Assembly (NCBI RefSeq): GCF_023283925.1
Contig: NZ_JAKIKX010000011.1
Span: 1 to 64,000, forward strand
Direction: 5' to 3'
Length of the DNA: 64,000 bases
Origin: Shewanella marisflavi
Lineage (GTDB): Bacteria; Pseudomonadota; Gammaproteobacteria; Enterobacterales; Shewanellaceae
The notes beneath the pieces were generated by a model. The model saw only the letters and a list, made by a program, of their open reading frames with translations. It had not been told where the DNA came from and did not search any database. This document shows positions 52,371 through 60,897 of the stretch, one piece after another (positions within the stretch are counted from its first letter, which is position 1; every line of letters starts with the position of its first letter). A program made the translations under genes and the position numbers.

Positions 52371-54458
52371 ATGAAAAACAAACAAGAAGTTCTTAAATAT
52401 TCACTCATTGCGGCCGCCGTTGCGGCCAGTCCACAGGCGATGGCCGAACAGGTCAAGAATGAGTCGCTACTAGATGTTACCGAAGTCATAGTGGTTAAAG
52501 GTGAAAAACCGACCCCGTTACAGCAGACGACCAGTACCTGGAGCATCAGCGCCGAAGAGATCCAAGCATCGGGCGCCCAGAGTCTGGACCAGATATTGAA
52601 AAATGCCCCGGGTGTCTATGTGCGCACCGGTGGACAAGGCACGCCCAGGGTGGATATACGCGGCTTTAAATCCAGGCATGTTATCTACCTGATCAATGGT
52701 GTACCCGCCAACGGCGCCGAAGATGGTCAATTCGATCCTAGTGTGGTGCCTGCCAGTCAAATTGCATCAGTGGCTGTCTCTATGGGCCCTACCTCTGTGC
52801 TTTATGGTCCGGGCGGTGCGGGCGGTGTGATTAATATTCGCACTAAGCAAGGCGCCGATATCCCTGGTTTCTCTGGCCATCTCGAGGGCGGCGAAAATGA
52901 TACCTTTAATGGCGACGTCACCCTTGCTGGATCTGGTGATCGCTGGCAGGGGCTGGTGTCGTTCTCCCGTCAGCAGAGCGATGGCTGGCCTGTGTCTGAC
53001 GACCAGCCGGATACCGAATTGCAACAAGGGGATACACGGGTCAACAGCGACAAGACAGTGAATAACCTGTTTGCTCAGGGCAGTTATTGGCTGTCGGACA
53101 GTACTCAGCTGATGGCGAATTTGAGTCTGCGTAGCGGTGAGTGGGGCAAGCCTACCCTAGATGGCACCACAAGTCGCAAGGCGAAGTTTGAGCGCGTCGA
53201 TGATTATGACGAACATACTCTGCAGCTTGGCGTGGCCCATAGTTTCAATGAACTGCTGACCTTGAGGGGTTTTGTTTATCAGAATCAGTCGGATGTGCTG
53301 GAAACACGCTATCTGGACGATAGCTTCGAGGCTTTGCAGCAGACGCTTGATGGTCGCTCTGTGGTGAGTGGTGGCAATATTCAGTTAATTGCCGATTTTG
53401 ATAAGGGGCATCTGCTGACCGGCGCCGTGATCGCGGAGCACCAGAGCTGGGAGTCCAGCAGCAAACAGCTGGATGACAATAATGCTGATAGCGGTTCAGG
53501 GACCGGTTCAGGGACCGGTTCAGGCAAGGGTTCTGGCTCAGGTTCTGGCTCGGGTACTGGTAACGGTTCAGGTAGTGGCTCGGGTGCAGGTTCGGGTAAT
53601 GGCTCAGGCGGCGTCGAGGCCTTCGATGATAGCTCCTGGCTATACACTCTGGCGGCTGAATATCAGTATCAACAGGCTCATTTTGGTGCCAGTCTGGGCG
53701 GCGGCCTACACGAGCAGCAGCGTGTGCGTGAGGATGAATCAGATTATTCGGCCCAGGCCTCGGCCTATTGGCAGGCTGCTGAGGCGACGCGCATCAATTT
53801 AGGTCTGGCCCGTAAGGTGCGTTTTCCCTCTATGCGTAACCTCTATTCGTTGTCATCGGGTAATCAGGATCTACAATCTGAGATCTCTAAGCATCTTGAG
53901 CTGAGCCTAGCACAGGGGTTGGGGCACCATACGGACCTTAGTCTGGCGGCTTACTACACCGACGCCGATAACTATATCGCCAAGGATGTCGATGGCATCT
54001 ATCAGAACATGGGGCGTTATCAGTTCAAAGGGATCGATTTGCTGGTGCGTGATCAGAGCATCGACAACTTGTCGCTCAGCTTCGGCTATAGCTTCTTAGA
54101 CAGCGAAGACAGAGATGGGGAGCCAGGGTTGGAGACCTTAGAGTACCGTCCGCGTCATCAGCTCAGGCTGCAGGCAGATTATGAGTTTAGCTTTGCGACC
54201 CGTATCCATTTCAACATCGAACATATCATGGGTCAGGTTTATCAGGCCCAAGAGAAGGTCGCCGGTAAGAAACTGCTGATGGAGAAGTCGCTGGATGACT
54301 ATACCTTGGTTGATCTCAAGCTGAGTCACCCTATTGCTGAGGATGCATTATCGCTTTACCTCAGAGCCACCAACCTGCTCGATGAACGCTATTATCAGAG
54401 CGAGGGGCTGCCCCAAGCGGGTCGTCAGGTGTTCCTTGGTGTGAACTGGCAGCTGTAG
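52371..54458 (+). CDS. TonB-dependent receptor with Gly-Ser repeat insert
   Basis: About 695 residues. A signal peptide (YSLIAAAVAASPQAMA) is followed by a TonB-box-like LLDVTEVIVVKGEK, a plug domain (QILKNAPGVYVRTGG, VDIRGFKSRHVIYLINGVP, GPTSVLYGPGGAGGVINIRT) and a 22-strand-type barrel ending VFLGVNWQL. It should import a scarce ligand across the outer membrane with TonB energy. Residues 374-414 are a near-perfect X-Gly dipeptide repeat in a presumed outer loop. ATG 52371 gives the best signal peptide, but ATG 52335 after GGAAGA is possible. It leads a six-gene run, 10 bp before an ECF ATPase gene. The ligand is unknown. Confidence 0.88.
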   Translation: MKNKQEVLKYSLIAAAVAASPQAMAEQVKNESLLDVTEVIVVKGEKPTPLQQTTSTWSISAEEIQASGAQSLDQILKNAPGVYVRTGGQGTPRVDIRGFKSRHVIYLINGVPANGAEDGQFDPSVVPASQIASVAVSMGPTSVLYGPGGAGGVINIRTKQGADIPGFSGHLEGGENDTFNGDVTLAGSGDRWQGLVSFSRQQSDGWPVSDDQPDTELQQGDTRVNSDKTVNNLFAQGSYWLSDSTQLMANLSLRSGEWGKPTLDGTTSRKAKFERVDDYDEHTLQLGVAHSFNELLTLRGFVYQNQSDVLETRYLDDSFEALQQTLDGRSVVSGGNIQLIADFDKGHLLTGAVIAEHQSWESSSKQLDDNNADSGSGTGSGTGSGKGSGSGSGSGTGNGSGSGSGAGSGNGSGGVEAFDDSSWLYTLAAEYQYQQAHFGASLGGGLHEQQRVREDESDYSAQASAYWQAAEATRINLGLARKVRFPSMRNLYSLSSGNQDLQSEISKHLELSLAQGLGHHTDLSLAAYYTDADNYIAKDVDGIYQNMGRYQFKGIDLLVRDQSIDNLSLSFGYSFLDSEDRDGEPGLETLEYRPRHQLRLQADYEFSFATRIHFNIEHIMGQVYQAQEKVAGKKLLMEKSLDDYTLVDLKLSHPIAEDALSLYLRATNLLDERYYQSEGLPQAGRQVFLGVNWQL
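53490..53612 (+). repeat. In-frame (X-Gly)n repeat tract in the TonB receptor
   Basis: 123 bp encode twenty X-Gly pairs plus one Gly, where X is mostly Ser (also Thr, Asn, Lys, Ala). The first part holds two exact copies of a 12-bp unit (GGTTCAGGGACC); later units vary at third positions. The unit is a multiple of three, so length change would not break the frame. Confidence 0.95.
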
Positions 54459-54468
54459 GACGCCTGCT

Positions 54469-55845
54469 ATGGCCTTGATGCAACTTAGTCAGGTTGATTT
54501 TCGTTTTCACTCAGCGGCGGCGCCGCTGTTTGAGGATCTTAATCTGATCTTGCAGCGCGGAGAGTGTCATCTTGTTCACGGCGCAACAGGGTGTGGTAAG
54601 TCAACCTTGCTGCGCTTACTGCTGGGGATCTTAGATCGCCCCTGGGAGGGAGAACGCCTTATCGGCCAAGGCGTGACCCTGGGCGTCGTGATGCAAGACC
54701 CCAACGTGCAACTGCTACGTCAGACCTTGGGCGCCGAGGTGGCCTTTGCGCTGGAAAATTTAGGCGTGGCCAGTGATGAGATGCTGTTGCAGGTACGTTC
54801 TGCCCTCAGACGCGTCGGCCTCTATATTAGCCTGAATACTCCCATCGCCAGTCTCTCACTGGGGCAAAGATACCGACTCATGATCGCGGCTCAGTTGGTG
54901 CTTAAGCCTGATATCTTGCTGCTGGATGAACCCTGGGCCCAGTTGGACGACCAAGGTGTGCGCGAATTATCACAGGTGCTGGCGCAGTTGCAGCGTGAAG
55001 GGCTGGCCCTGCTGATCGTTGAGCATAACAGAGGCGTCTTTGCCGAGTTGGTGACCCATAGGTGGCATCTGACTAAGAGGCAGCTGCAGCCGCTGGCCCT
55101 GTTGCAGCAAACGTTTCAAGGAGAGTCACTCTGTTGGCGTCAGACTACTGGGCCATTCCTCGGTGCGCCGGTTATCGACAGCCAAGGTTTTAGCTTGGCT
55201 TTTCATGGTGGTCAGCAACTGTTCAATGCAAAGGGGCTCTATTTGTTCCCCGGCGAGGTCGCAGCCCTGGTGGGCGACAATGGCTGTGGGAAGAGCACCC
55301 TGCTGAAGTGTCTGGCGGGTATTCAGGCCGATATCGCCACTATCGGGATCAAGGTATTGGGCGTGCGACCTAAGCTGGGACGCTATGGGGCTGATCTGGC
55401 CTTGCTGCATCAGCGGCCGAGTCGGCAGCTATTTGAAAACAGCGTGCTGCAAGAGATGCAGTTTAGCCTCAAGCGTTATGGCCTGCCTTTGGCGCGGGCC
55501 ATCGAGATGCTTGGCCAGCTCGGGTTAACTACCTTGGCGGGTCATTCACCTCATACGCTTTCTTACGGTCAGCAGCATTTGATTGCCTTGGCCTCTCTGG
55601 CCTGCCTCAGGCCGAAACTCTTGTTGCTCGATGATCCCTTTGCAGGGTTAGATGCCTATTTTAGCGCCAAGATAGTGGACCTGATCCTCAAGCTTAGTCA
55701 TGAGGGAACCGCTGTGGTGGTGGCCAGCCACAGGCCGATAGACGCCTTGCCTGTCGATCGCGTCTGGCAGGTGGCTGAAGGGCATCTGCAGAGCTTGGAA
55801 AACCGGGGCGCCGGTGCGATACCGGCCTTCTCCAGTGTGGGCTAG
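54469..55845 (+). CDS. ECF transporter ATPase, two ABC domains fused
   Basis: A 458-residue protein with two ABC modules, equivalent to EcfA1 and EcfA2. First module: GATGCGKSTLL, signature LSLGQRYRL, Walker B ILLLDEPWAQLD. Second module: GDNGCGKSTLL, signature LSYGQQHLI, Walker B LLLLDDPFAGLD, where Asp replaces the usual catalytic Glu, so the second site may hydrolyse ATP poorly. It powers an energy-coupling-factor importer with the next two genes. It starts 10 bp after the receptor gene, with AGGA across the receptor stop, and overlaps the EcfT frame by about 30 bp. Confidence 0.9.
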   Translation: MALMQLSQVDFRFHSAAAPLFEDLNLILQRGECHLVHGATGCGKSTLLRLLLGILDRPWEGERLIGQGVTLGVVMQDPNVQLLRQTLGAEVAFALENLGVASDEMLLQVRSALRRVGLYISLNTPIASLSLGQRYRLMIAAQLVLKPDILLLDEPWAQLDDQGVRELSQVLAQLQREGLALLIVEHNRGVFAELVTHRWHLTKRQLQPLALLQQTFQGESLCWRQTTGPFLGAPVIDSQGFSLAFHGGQQLFNAKGLYLFPGEVAALVGDNGCGKSTLLKCLAGIQADIATIGIKVLGVRPKLGRYGADLALLHQRPSRQLFENSVLQEMQFSLKRYGLPLARAIEMLGQLGLTTLAGHSPHTLSYGQQHLIALASLACLRPKLLLLDDPFAGLDAYFSAKIVDLILKLSHEGTAVVVASHRPIDALPVDRVWQVAEGHLQSLENRGAGAIPAFSSVG

Positions 55846-56518
55846 GCGGTCAGGGGCGGGAGCCCTCAAAAGCGCTCATGGTGCTGGTGAGCGATATTTT
55901 GTCATCAATGATGTCACTTGGTGCGCATTGGCGATCTTCTTGGTCTTGGCGCTGTCTGGTGGCGCGTTTTTAGTGCCTCAGGGGTGGCTGCTTTACCTTG
56001 GCCTTGCCAATGCGTTGCTTCTGCTGCAGGGGCGTTATTTTGGGGGACGGCTAAAGGGGCTAGCGGTGATCTTTATCAGTCAGTTAGTGATCACCAGCTT
56101 GCTCTATCTCCTGTTACACGGCGCCGCGCGTTTGCCCGAGGGGGTGATAGCGGTGACGCGGATCTTATTGGCCATGATCCCAGGCTGGTGGTTGTCCATC
56201 GTCTGCGCCCCACAGCGGATTGGCGAGGTGCTTAGCTTTTGTCTGCCAAGCAAATGGGCCTTCGTGCTGGGTGCCTGTTTTGGTCTCTTGCCTTATCTGG
56301 GACAAGAGACGCGGGAGATCTATCAGATGCAGGTCATGCGCGGCGCCAAGATTCAGCCTAAGGCATTGTGGCGCCGCCAGAATTGGCAAGAGCTGATCTA
56401 TTGTGTGCTGTATCCCTTGTTGATCCAGCTATTAAAACTATCCAAGCAGATGGCTACCGCGGCCAAACTGCGCCAGTTTGGTCGTGCTCGCAAGCCGACC
56501 CATTGGCCCTATGAGTGA
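55814..56518 (+). CDS. ECF transporter transmembrane (T) component
   Basis: Up to 234 residues, EcfT/CbiQ family. Hydrophobic segments occur at about 37-54, 57-75, 80-100 and 110-130. The C-terminal coupling region has QVMRGAKIQPKALW and a second KLRQFGRARK, corresponding to the two Ala-Arg-Gly coupling motifs, the second degenerate. It links the double ATPase to a substrate-binding S component. The start is uncertain: GTG 55814 or GTG 55835, both inside the ATPase gene. Its stop is 8 bp before the next gene. Confidence 0.82.
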   Translation: MRYRPSPVWARRSGAGALKSAHGAGERYFVINDVTWCALAIFLVLALSGGAFLVPQGWLLYLGLANALLLLQGRYFGGRLKGLAVIFISQLVITSLLYLLLHGAARLPEGVIAVTRILLAMIPGWWLSIVCAPQRIGEVLSFCLPSKWAFVLGACFGLLPYLGQETREIYQMQVMRGAKIQPKALWRRQNWQELIYCVLYPLLIQLLKLSKQMATAAKLRQFGRARKPTHWPYE

Positions 56519-56526
56519 GATAAATC

Positions 56527-57069
56527 ATGATGAATAACAGAGATTTTAACTTACATGACGCCTTGTTTATCGGCTTCTGTGCCACCTTGCTGGTGGCTCT
56601 GAAGGGAGTATTACGGCTAAAGCTTGGTTTGTCGGGTCACTCTATGTTTCTGATGAGTTTCTTCTATCTGATCTGTTACGGCGCCGTGGGTAAGCGCGGC
56701 GCCATCAGTGCCTGTGGTTTGCTGGCCGGGATGATGGCCATGACCCTGGGGGTGGGCAAAGGAGGCCCCTTGCTGTTAGTGAAGTTTGGTTTACCAGCTT
56801 TGGCCATGGATCTCTGTTTATTCTTGGTTCCTGCGCTGATGTCACTTAAGTGGCGCTGCATCATATTGGCGCTGGTGGCGACCCTGGCTTGGGCCAGCAA
56901 GGGGCTGATCGAAGGGGCATTGGTCGGACTGAGCGCTCAGGTGGTGGCGGTACAATTTGCCAAAAGCCTGCTGTTTGGCAGCTGTTTTGCTGTGCTGGCG
57001 GCGGTGTTAGTGCCAGGCGTGTTGGAGCGGCTTAGAAGCCATGATCTGTTAGATAGAGAGGAGTTTTAG
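56527..57069 (+). CDS. Probable ECF S component (substrate-binding membrane protein)
   Basis: A 180-residue, very hydrophobic protein with about five or six membrane segments. Size, topology and position after EcfA and EcfT point to the S component that binds the substrate. Notable conserved-looking stretches are LRLKLGLSGHSMFLMSFFYL and VGKGGPLLLVKFGLPALAMD. I cannot place it in a named S family (it is not clearly BioY, RibU, ThiT, CbiM or QueT). The substrate is therefore unknown. It overlaps the GTG of the next frame by its stop and contributes the GAGGAG ribosome site. Confidence 0.65.
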   Translation: MMNNRDFNLHDALFIGFCATLLVALKGVLRLKLGLSGHSMFLMSFFYLICYGAVGKRGAISACGLLAGMMAMTLGVGKGGPLLLVKFGLPALAMDLCLFLVPALMSLKWRCIILALVATLAWASKGLIEGALVGLSAQVVAVQFAKSLLFGSCFAVLAAVLVPGVLERLRSHDLLDREEF

Positions 57070-57071
57070 TG

Positions 57072-57827
57072 ATGGCAAGAGAAGTGGGTCTGAGATCTTG
57101 GTTGGTGTGTATCGACGATACCGATGATATAGGGACCAAAGGTACGGGGGAGATTGCCGAAGAGATAGCGGAGTTGTTAAACGACAATCATTTGAGTCGC
57201 TGCGCTTTTGTAACCCGGCATCAGCTCTACGTGCACCCGGATATTCCTTATACCTCACACAATAGTGCCATGTGTTTTCAGGTGCGCACCACTAAGACCC
57301 AAGATGAGATATTGACGATCGCCACAGCGCATCTGCGCAGTCAAAGCGCCGCGGCGTCCGATCCGGGCCTCGGCCTGTTAGATCTTCACCGCCCGCTGGA
57401 TCGCGAGGCCTTGATTGCCTTTGGTGAGCAGGCCAAGGTAGAAGTGAAAACCAAGGCCCAGGCCTATGAGCTGGCCGATCGTCTCGGGGTACACCTGAGC
57501 GAACATGGCGGCACGGGACAAGGTGTGATTGGTGCCTTAGCGGGTTTAGGGCTGCGACTTCAGGGTAACGATGGTCGCATCAAGGGCCAGTTTTCCTTGC
57601 CAGGTCTTGAGGAGGGCGAGGTTGCTCTCTCGGTCGCAGAGGTGATCGAACAAACGGGGGTCGACAGGGTGTTGAGTGACTGTGGTGAGCAGCTTTGCTT
57701 CAAGACTACGCTGCTCCTGTCGGGCAAGGTGAAGGCTGTCTATCGCGATCATCAGGTTTCGCTCTTGGTCTATCGGGATCAGGGATGCTGGCGTAACGCG
57801 CGCAAGCAACAGCTGAAACGCTATTAA
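57072..57827 (+). CDS. Short TiaS-like protein of unknown function
   Basis: A 251-residue soluble protein. The N-terminus SWLVCIDDTDDIGTKGTGEI has the IDDTD motif seen at the start of archaeal TiaS, the ATP-dependent enzyme that attaches agmatine to C34 of tRNA-Ile2. Further SEHGGTGQGVIGALAGLGLRL is a glycine-rich segment of the same kind. It is much shorter than archaeal TiaS and lacks a C-terminal zinc ribbon, so a tRNA role is doubtful. It may phosphorylate or ligate the imported compound. ATG 57072 has GGAG 8 bases upstream. It lies directly after the putative S component gene. Confidence 0.65.
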   Translation: MAREVGLRSWLVCIDDTDDIGTKGTGEIAEEIAELLNDNHLSRCAFVTRHQLYVHPDIPYTSHNSAMCFQVRTTKTQDEILTIATAHLRSQSAAASDPGLGLLDLHRPLDREALIAFGEQAKVEVKTKAQAYELADRLGVHLSEHGGTGQGVIGALAGLGLRLQGNDGRIKGQFSLPGLEEGEVALSVAEVIEQTGVDRVLSDCGEQLCFKTTLLLSGKVKAVYRDHQVSLLVYRDQGCWRNARKQQLKRY

Positions 57828-57850
57828 GGTACCTATTTAACGAGGGATAT

Positions 57851-58057
57851 ATGCAAAGAGTATTTGTTTTAAGCCAGGGGCGTTGGCTGCTGGCCATTGA
57901 GGGGGAGGATTATCGCCTCGCCCGGCAGCAGGCTAACCAGTGCGATGGTTTTATCGATGACGATGAAGATGAGCAGGTCGATGATATTGAACGTTCATGT
58001 GTCAATTGCGCCAGACGGCGCTGGTTGGTTGACGCAATAGAATGTACCTTTTTGTAG
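57851..58057 (+). CDS. Small CxxC protein at the end of the ECF operon
   Basis: A 68-residue protein I do not recognise. It has a short beta-like N-terminus (VFVLSQGRWLLAI), an acidic middle (DDDEDEQVDDIE) and CVNCARRRW plus a later cysteine near the end (ECTFL), a possible metal or redox site. GAGG lies about 7 bases before the ATG. The gap to the TiaS-like gene is 23 bp, so it belongs to the same operon. Confidence 0.65.
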   Translation: MQRVFVLSQGRWLLAIEGEDYRLARQQANQCDGFIDDDEDEQVDDIERSCVNCARRRWLVDAIECTFL

Positions 58058-58299
58058 TGTTAATTTAGGCTTTGCTTACAGTCACATACATAATTACGGT
58101 CCCCAATGAGGGCATTTTTGGCCTCTCCTGAGTACACAGCTTTTCCTTCTACCTCTGGTTCTCTGGCGCCGCCAGGCATACTATGAGCTTCTCCTATAAC
58201 AGTGTTTTTCTGGTTCGCTATCCCGAATGGCAGGGATTTAGACTAGGCTAAAAAGTGGCGACCGCGAGATGTAAGTGACATTTTGGGTGAGTGAGCTGT

Positions 58300-59472
58300 A
58301 TGACCGAAAGCGTAAATGATAAAGCAGATGTAATGAAGGTGCCCGTGCCAAACCTGGCCCTGGGTATGTATGTTACGGCTATCGATCATCAGGGAAGAGT
58401 CAATATAACCAATCCAGGACAGATTAAGGATCGACAAGCCATAGACAAGTTGGTACGAAACGGTATCGAGTATGTGTGGGTCGATGTGGAACGCTCATCT
58501 CCTGAGTGCGGGCTCAAGCCCAAGCAGACACCGACGAAAACCAAGGTACTGAGCCGAACTCAGTCTCAGGACAAGGCCAAGCGCCTGATGAGTGAGGCAA
58601 AGGATCTGGTCAAGAAGGTGCTGTCGGAGACCTTTGAGGGTAAGGCGGTCGAAGTCGCACCGTTTGAGGCTATGGCGGACAAGATGCTCGAGTCTGTGAT
58701 GCTCGATGCCGATGCCTTTATGTGTATCTCCGCCCTGCGCTCCAAAGATGCCTACCTGTTAGAGCACTCTATCAATGTCGCCTTCTTGCTTGTGACCTTC
58801 GGTCGTTACCTCAAACTTAAGCGCAGCGTACTCAAAGAGTTGGCGGTCGGCGGTATCTTGCATGATATCGGCAAGGTACGGGTCAATAACCGTATTTTGC
58901 ATAAACCAGGACGTTTGACGCCGGAAGAGTTTGAGCACATGAAGTTGCACCAAGTCTACGCCCAGGAGATCTTGGCCGAAACGGCAGGCTTATCGCAGAT
59001 CAGCCGTGATGTTTGTCTGATGCATCATGAAAAACTCGACGGCAAGGGTTATCCGGCAGGTCTTAAGGGGGAGGAGATCTCTCTCCATGGTCGCATGAGT
59101 TGTATCGTCGACATTTTCGATGCCTTGACGGCGACCCGCTGTTACAAGGAGGCGATGAGCCCAGCCGCGGCGTTTAAGATCTTGCTCAGCCTGACCCCCT
59201 TCCATCTGGATGAAAAGTTGGTGTATGAATTTATTCGCTGTGTTGGCGTCTACCCGGTTGGTTCCTTGGTGCAGCTCTCTGACGGACGGGTGGGGATTGT
59301 CTGGGAGGCCAAAGACAGGGACGCACTGCATCCGGTACTCAAGACCTTCTATTCGGTGAAACACAAGCGTTATACCGAGGTGGCTATGGTGGATCTGCTT
59401 AAATCGGATCTCTTTATCGAGCGTGGTATTTCGCCCAGCAGCTTGGACGTGGACCCAACCCCCTTCTATTGA
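58300..59472 (+). CDS. DUF3391/HD-GYP c-di-GMP phosphodiesterase
   Basis: A 390-residue cytoplasmic protein. An N-terminal DUF3391 domain (VPVPNLALGMYVTAIDHQG, about 8-130) precedes an HD-GYP domain with GGILHDIGKVRV, HHEKLDGKGYPAGLKG and the following DIFDALTATRCYK. All metal ligands appear present, so it should hydrolyse c-di-GMP to pGpG or GMP. It starts at ATG 58300 rather than GTG 58291; the GGGTGAG before it is a fair ribosome site. It is monocistronic, in a window that also has a GGDEF/EAL protein. Confidence 0.92.
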   Translation: MTESVNDKADVMKVPVPNLALGMYVTAIDHQGRVNITNPGQIKDRQAIDKLVRNGIEYVWVDVERSSPECGLKPKQTPTKTKVLSRTQSQDKAKRLMSEAKDLVKKVLSETFEGKAVEVAPFEAMADKMLESVMLDADAFMCISALRSKDAYLLEHSINVAFLLVTFGRYLKLKRSVLKELAVGGILHDIGKVRVNNRILHKPGRLTPEEFEHMKLHQVYAQEILAETAGLSQISRDVCLMHHEKLDGKGYPAGLKGEEISLHGRMSCIVDIFDALTATRCYKEAMSPAAAFKILLSLTPFHLDEKLVYEFIRCVGVYPVGSLVQLSDGRVGIVWEAKDRDALHPVLKTFYSVKHKRYTEVAMVDLLKSDLFIERGISPSSLDVDPTPFY

Positions 59473-59669
59473 TGGCAGGCTGAGATCTGAAGGATTGAAG
59501 AGCTTACCAAATGTTTGGGACAGTAAGGTTTCTTATGCCGTCATAAGGTAGATAATTTGGTGCTTAGCCGATTCAGCTATTTGTTAGTAAAAACGGGTAT
59601 TTGCTGAGACTCTGACGCCAATAAATAATAGCCACTCGATCACTTAGCCTAATTATTGAGGAGGCAAAG

Positions 59670-59861
59670 ATGAAAAAGTGGCTTGTGCTGTTATGCTTCG
59701 CCTTCCTGTTGGCGTCTTGGTTTACCACTGGGCTGACTCGTGCCTTGGTGGAGCTGGCCGCCTTTATCGCTATTTTGGCTTTGGTATGGCGTACTGGTGG
59801 CTCAAACAAAGTTGATAATATAGAGCAAAGACCCAGCGCCGATAGCAAACCAGAGCAGTAA
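59670..59861 (+). CDS. Small membrane protein, 63 residues
   Basis: An unrecognised protein. It has two hydrophobic stretches (WLVLLCFAFLLASWF and ALVELAAFIAILALVW) and a polar tail. An AGGAGG ribosome site lies 6-8 bases before the ATG, strong support for translation. Its last 60 bp, encoding the polar tail, overlap the end of the convergent YeiH-family gene on the other strand. Confidence 0.7.
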   Translation: MKKWLVLLCFAFLLASWFTTGLTRALVELAAFIAILALVWRTGGSNKVDNIEQRPSADSKPEQ

Positions 59862-60758
59862 TCCCAACACCATCGGCCGCATACCCGCCTGACGCATCTT
59901 ACCTAGGGTGATCCCCGCGCCGATCAGAAAAAGACACAGCACTAATACCCGCTTGGATAAGGCAAATAGTCCGTCGTAGAACACTTGTCCCTGTGGCAGA
60001 TAGTGCGCCAGCAATATCGCCAGACAGTAGAAGAGGATAAAGAAGGGCACGGCGATCTTACGGCGATTGCCGCCAAAGGCCATGGCACTAATCAGGGCTA
60101 CCGGCACTATCCACAGCGCGCGAGCCAGCTTGAGCGTGGTGGCTGTCCGCAGAGCCTCATCACCATAGGCCGACGCCGCACCCACCACAGAGGAGGTGTC
60201 ATGGATGGCGATGGCGCTCCATACCCCAAAGTGATATTGACTGAGCTGCAACAGATGGCCCAGCGCCGGAAACAGAAACAGGGCAACGGAGTTGAGCACG
60301 AACACCGTAGCCAGCGCAATGGCCGTATGTTGGCTGTCGGCCTTGATGGCTGGCGCCACCGCGGCGATGGCGCTGCCACCACAGATGGCGGTGCCTGAGG
60401 CGATCATATGACTCAACTTGGCGTCTATCTTGAGTAGCTTGCCCAGCACAGTGCCCAGCAGCAAGGTAAACAGGATTGAGCCCAGGATGAGCCCCATATT
60501 TTGGCTGCTGGCGCTAATGGCGGCATCGAGTTGAATGCCAAATCCCAGCCCTACGATAGAGTAGGCCAGTAACTTCTTGGTGAGTGCGCCGATATCCAGC
60601 TGCTGTGGGACTAAGCCCAGACTTGCCAGGGTGAAACCTATCACCAGTGCAATGGGCGAGGAGATCACCGGCGTCAGACAGAGGGCGCCGGCGAGAAAGA
60701 AGATCGCCTGGTTGGGATGGAACGGCCACTTTTCGAAGAATGCTTTCATCGGACTCAT
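59802..60758 (-). CDS. YeiH/UPF0324 family membrane protein
   Basis: A 318-residue inner-membrane protein with about ten membrane segments. GFGIQLDAAI, SGTAICGGSAIAAVAPAI, IHDTSSVVGAASAYG and LCLFLIGAGIT are the UPF0324 (YeiH) signatures. The family is annotated as putative sulfate exporters, but direct evidence is thin. It has no adjacent LysR gene as in E. coli. Its 3' end overlaps the small plus-strand gene by 60 bp, including the last 19 codons. Confidence 0.9.
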   Translation of the reverse strand: MSPMKAFFEKWPFHPNQAIFFLAGALCLTPVISSPIALVIGFTLASLGLVPQQLDIGALTKKLLAYSIVGLGFGIQLDAAISASSQNMGLILGSILFTLLLGTVLGKLLKIDAKLSHMIASGTAICGGSAIAAVAPAIKADSQHTAIALATVFVLNSVALFLFPALGHLLQLSQYHFGVWSAIAIHDTSSVVGAASAYGDEALRTATTLKLARALWIVPVALISAMAFGGNRRKIAVPFFILFYCLAILLAHYLPQGQVFYDGLFALSKRVLVLCLFLIGAGITLGKMRQAGMRPMVLGLLLWFAIGAGSLLYIINFV

Positions 60759-60897
60759 ATCTTGTTTAACGAGGTGGCTAGTATAAGGCCCGTCAAGCGT
60801 TTATAAAATTCAATATGGCTTAGCTGTAGATTCAATTTTATTTAATTGCTGGGGCAGCGGAAAAAGCCGCCCCACAAAGGCATGATGGACCTCTCCC

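Noticed and set aside
53381..53802. Open frames rich in Pro-Glu or Val-Arg-Leu repeats across the TonB receptor tract
   Set aside because: They are other-frame and antisense readings of the Gly-Ser repeat and have no ribosome sites.
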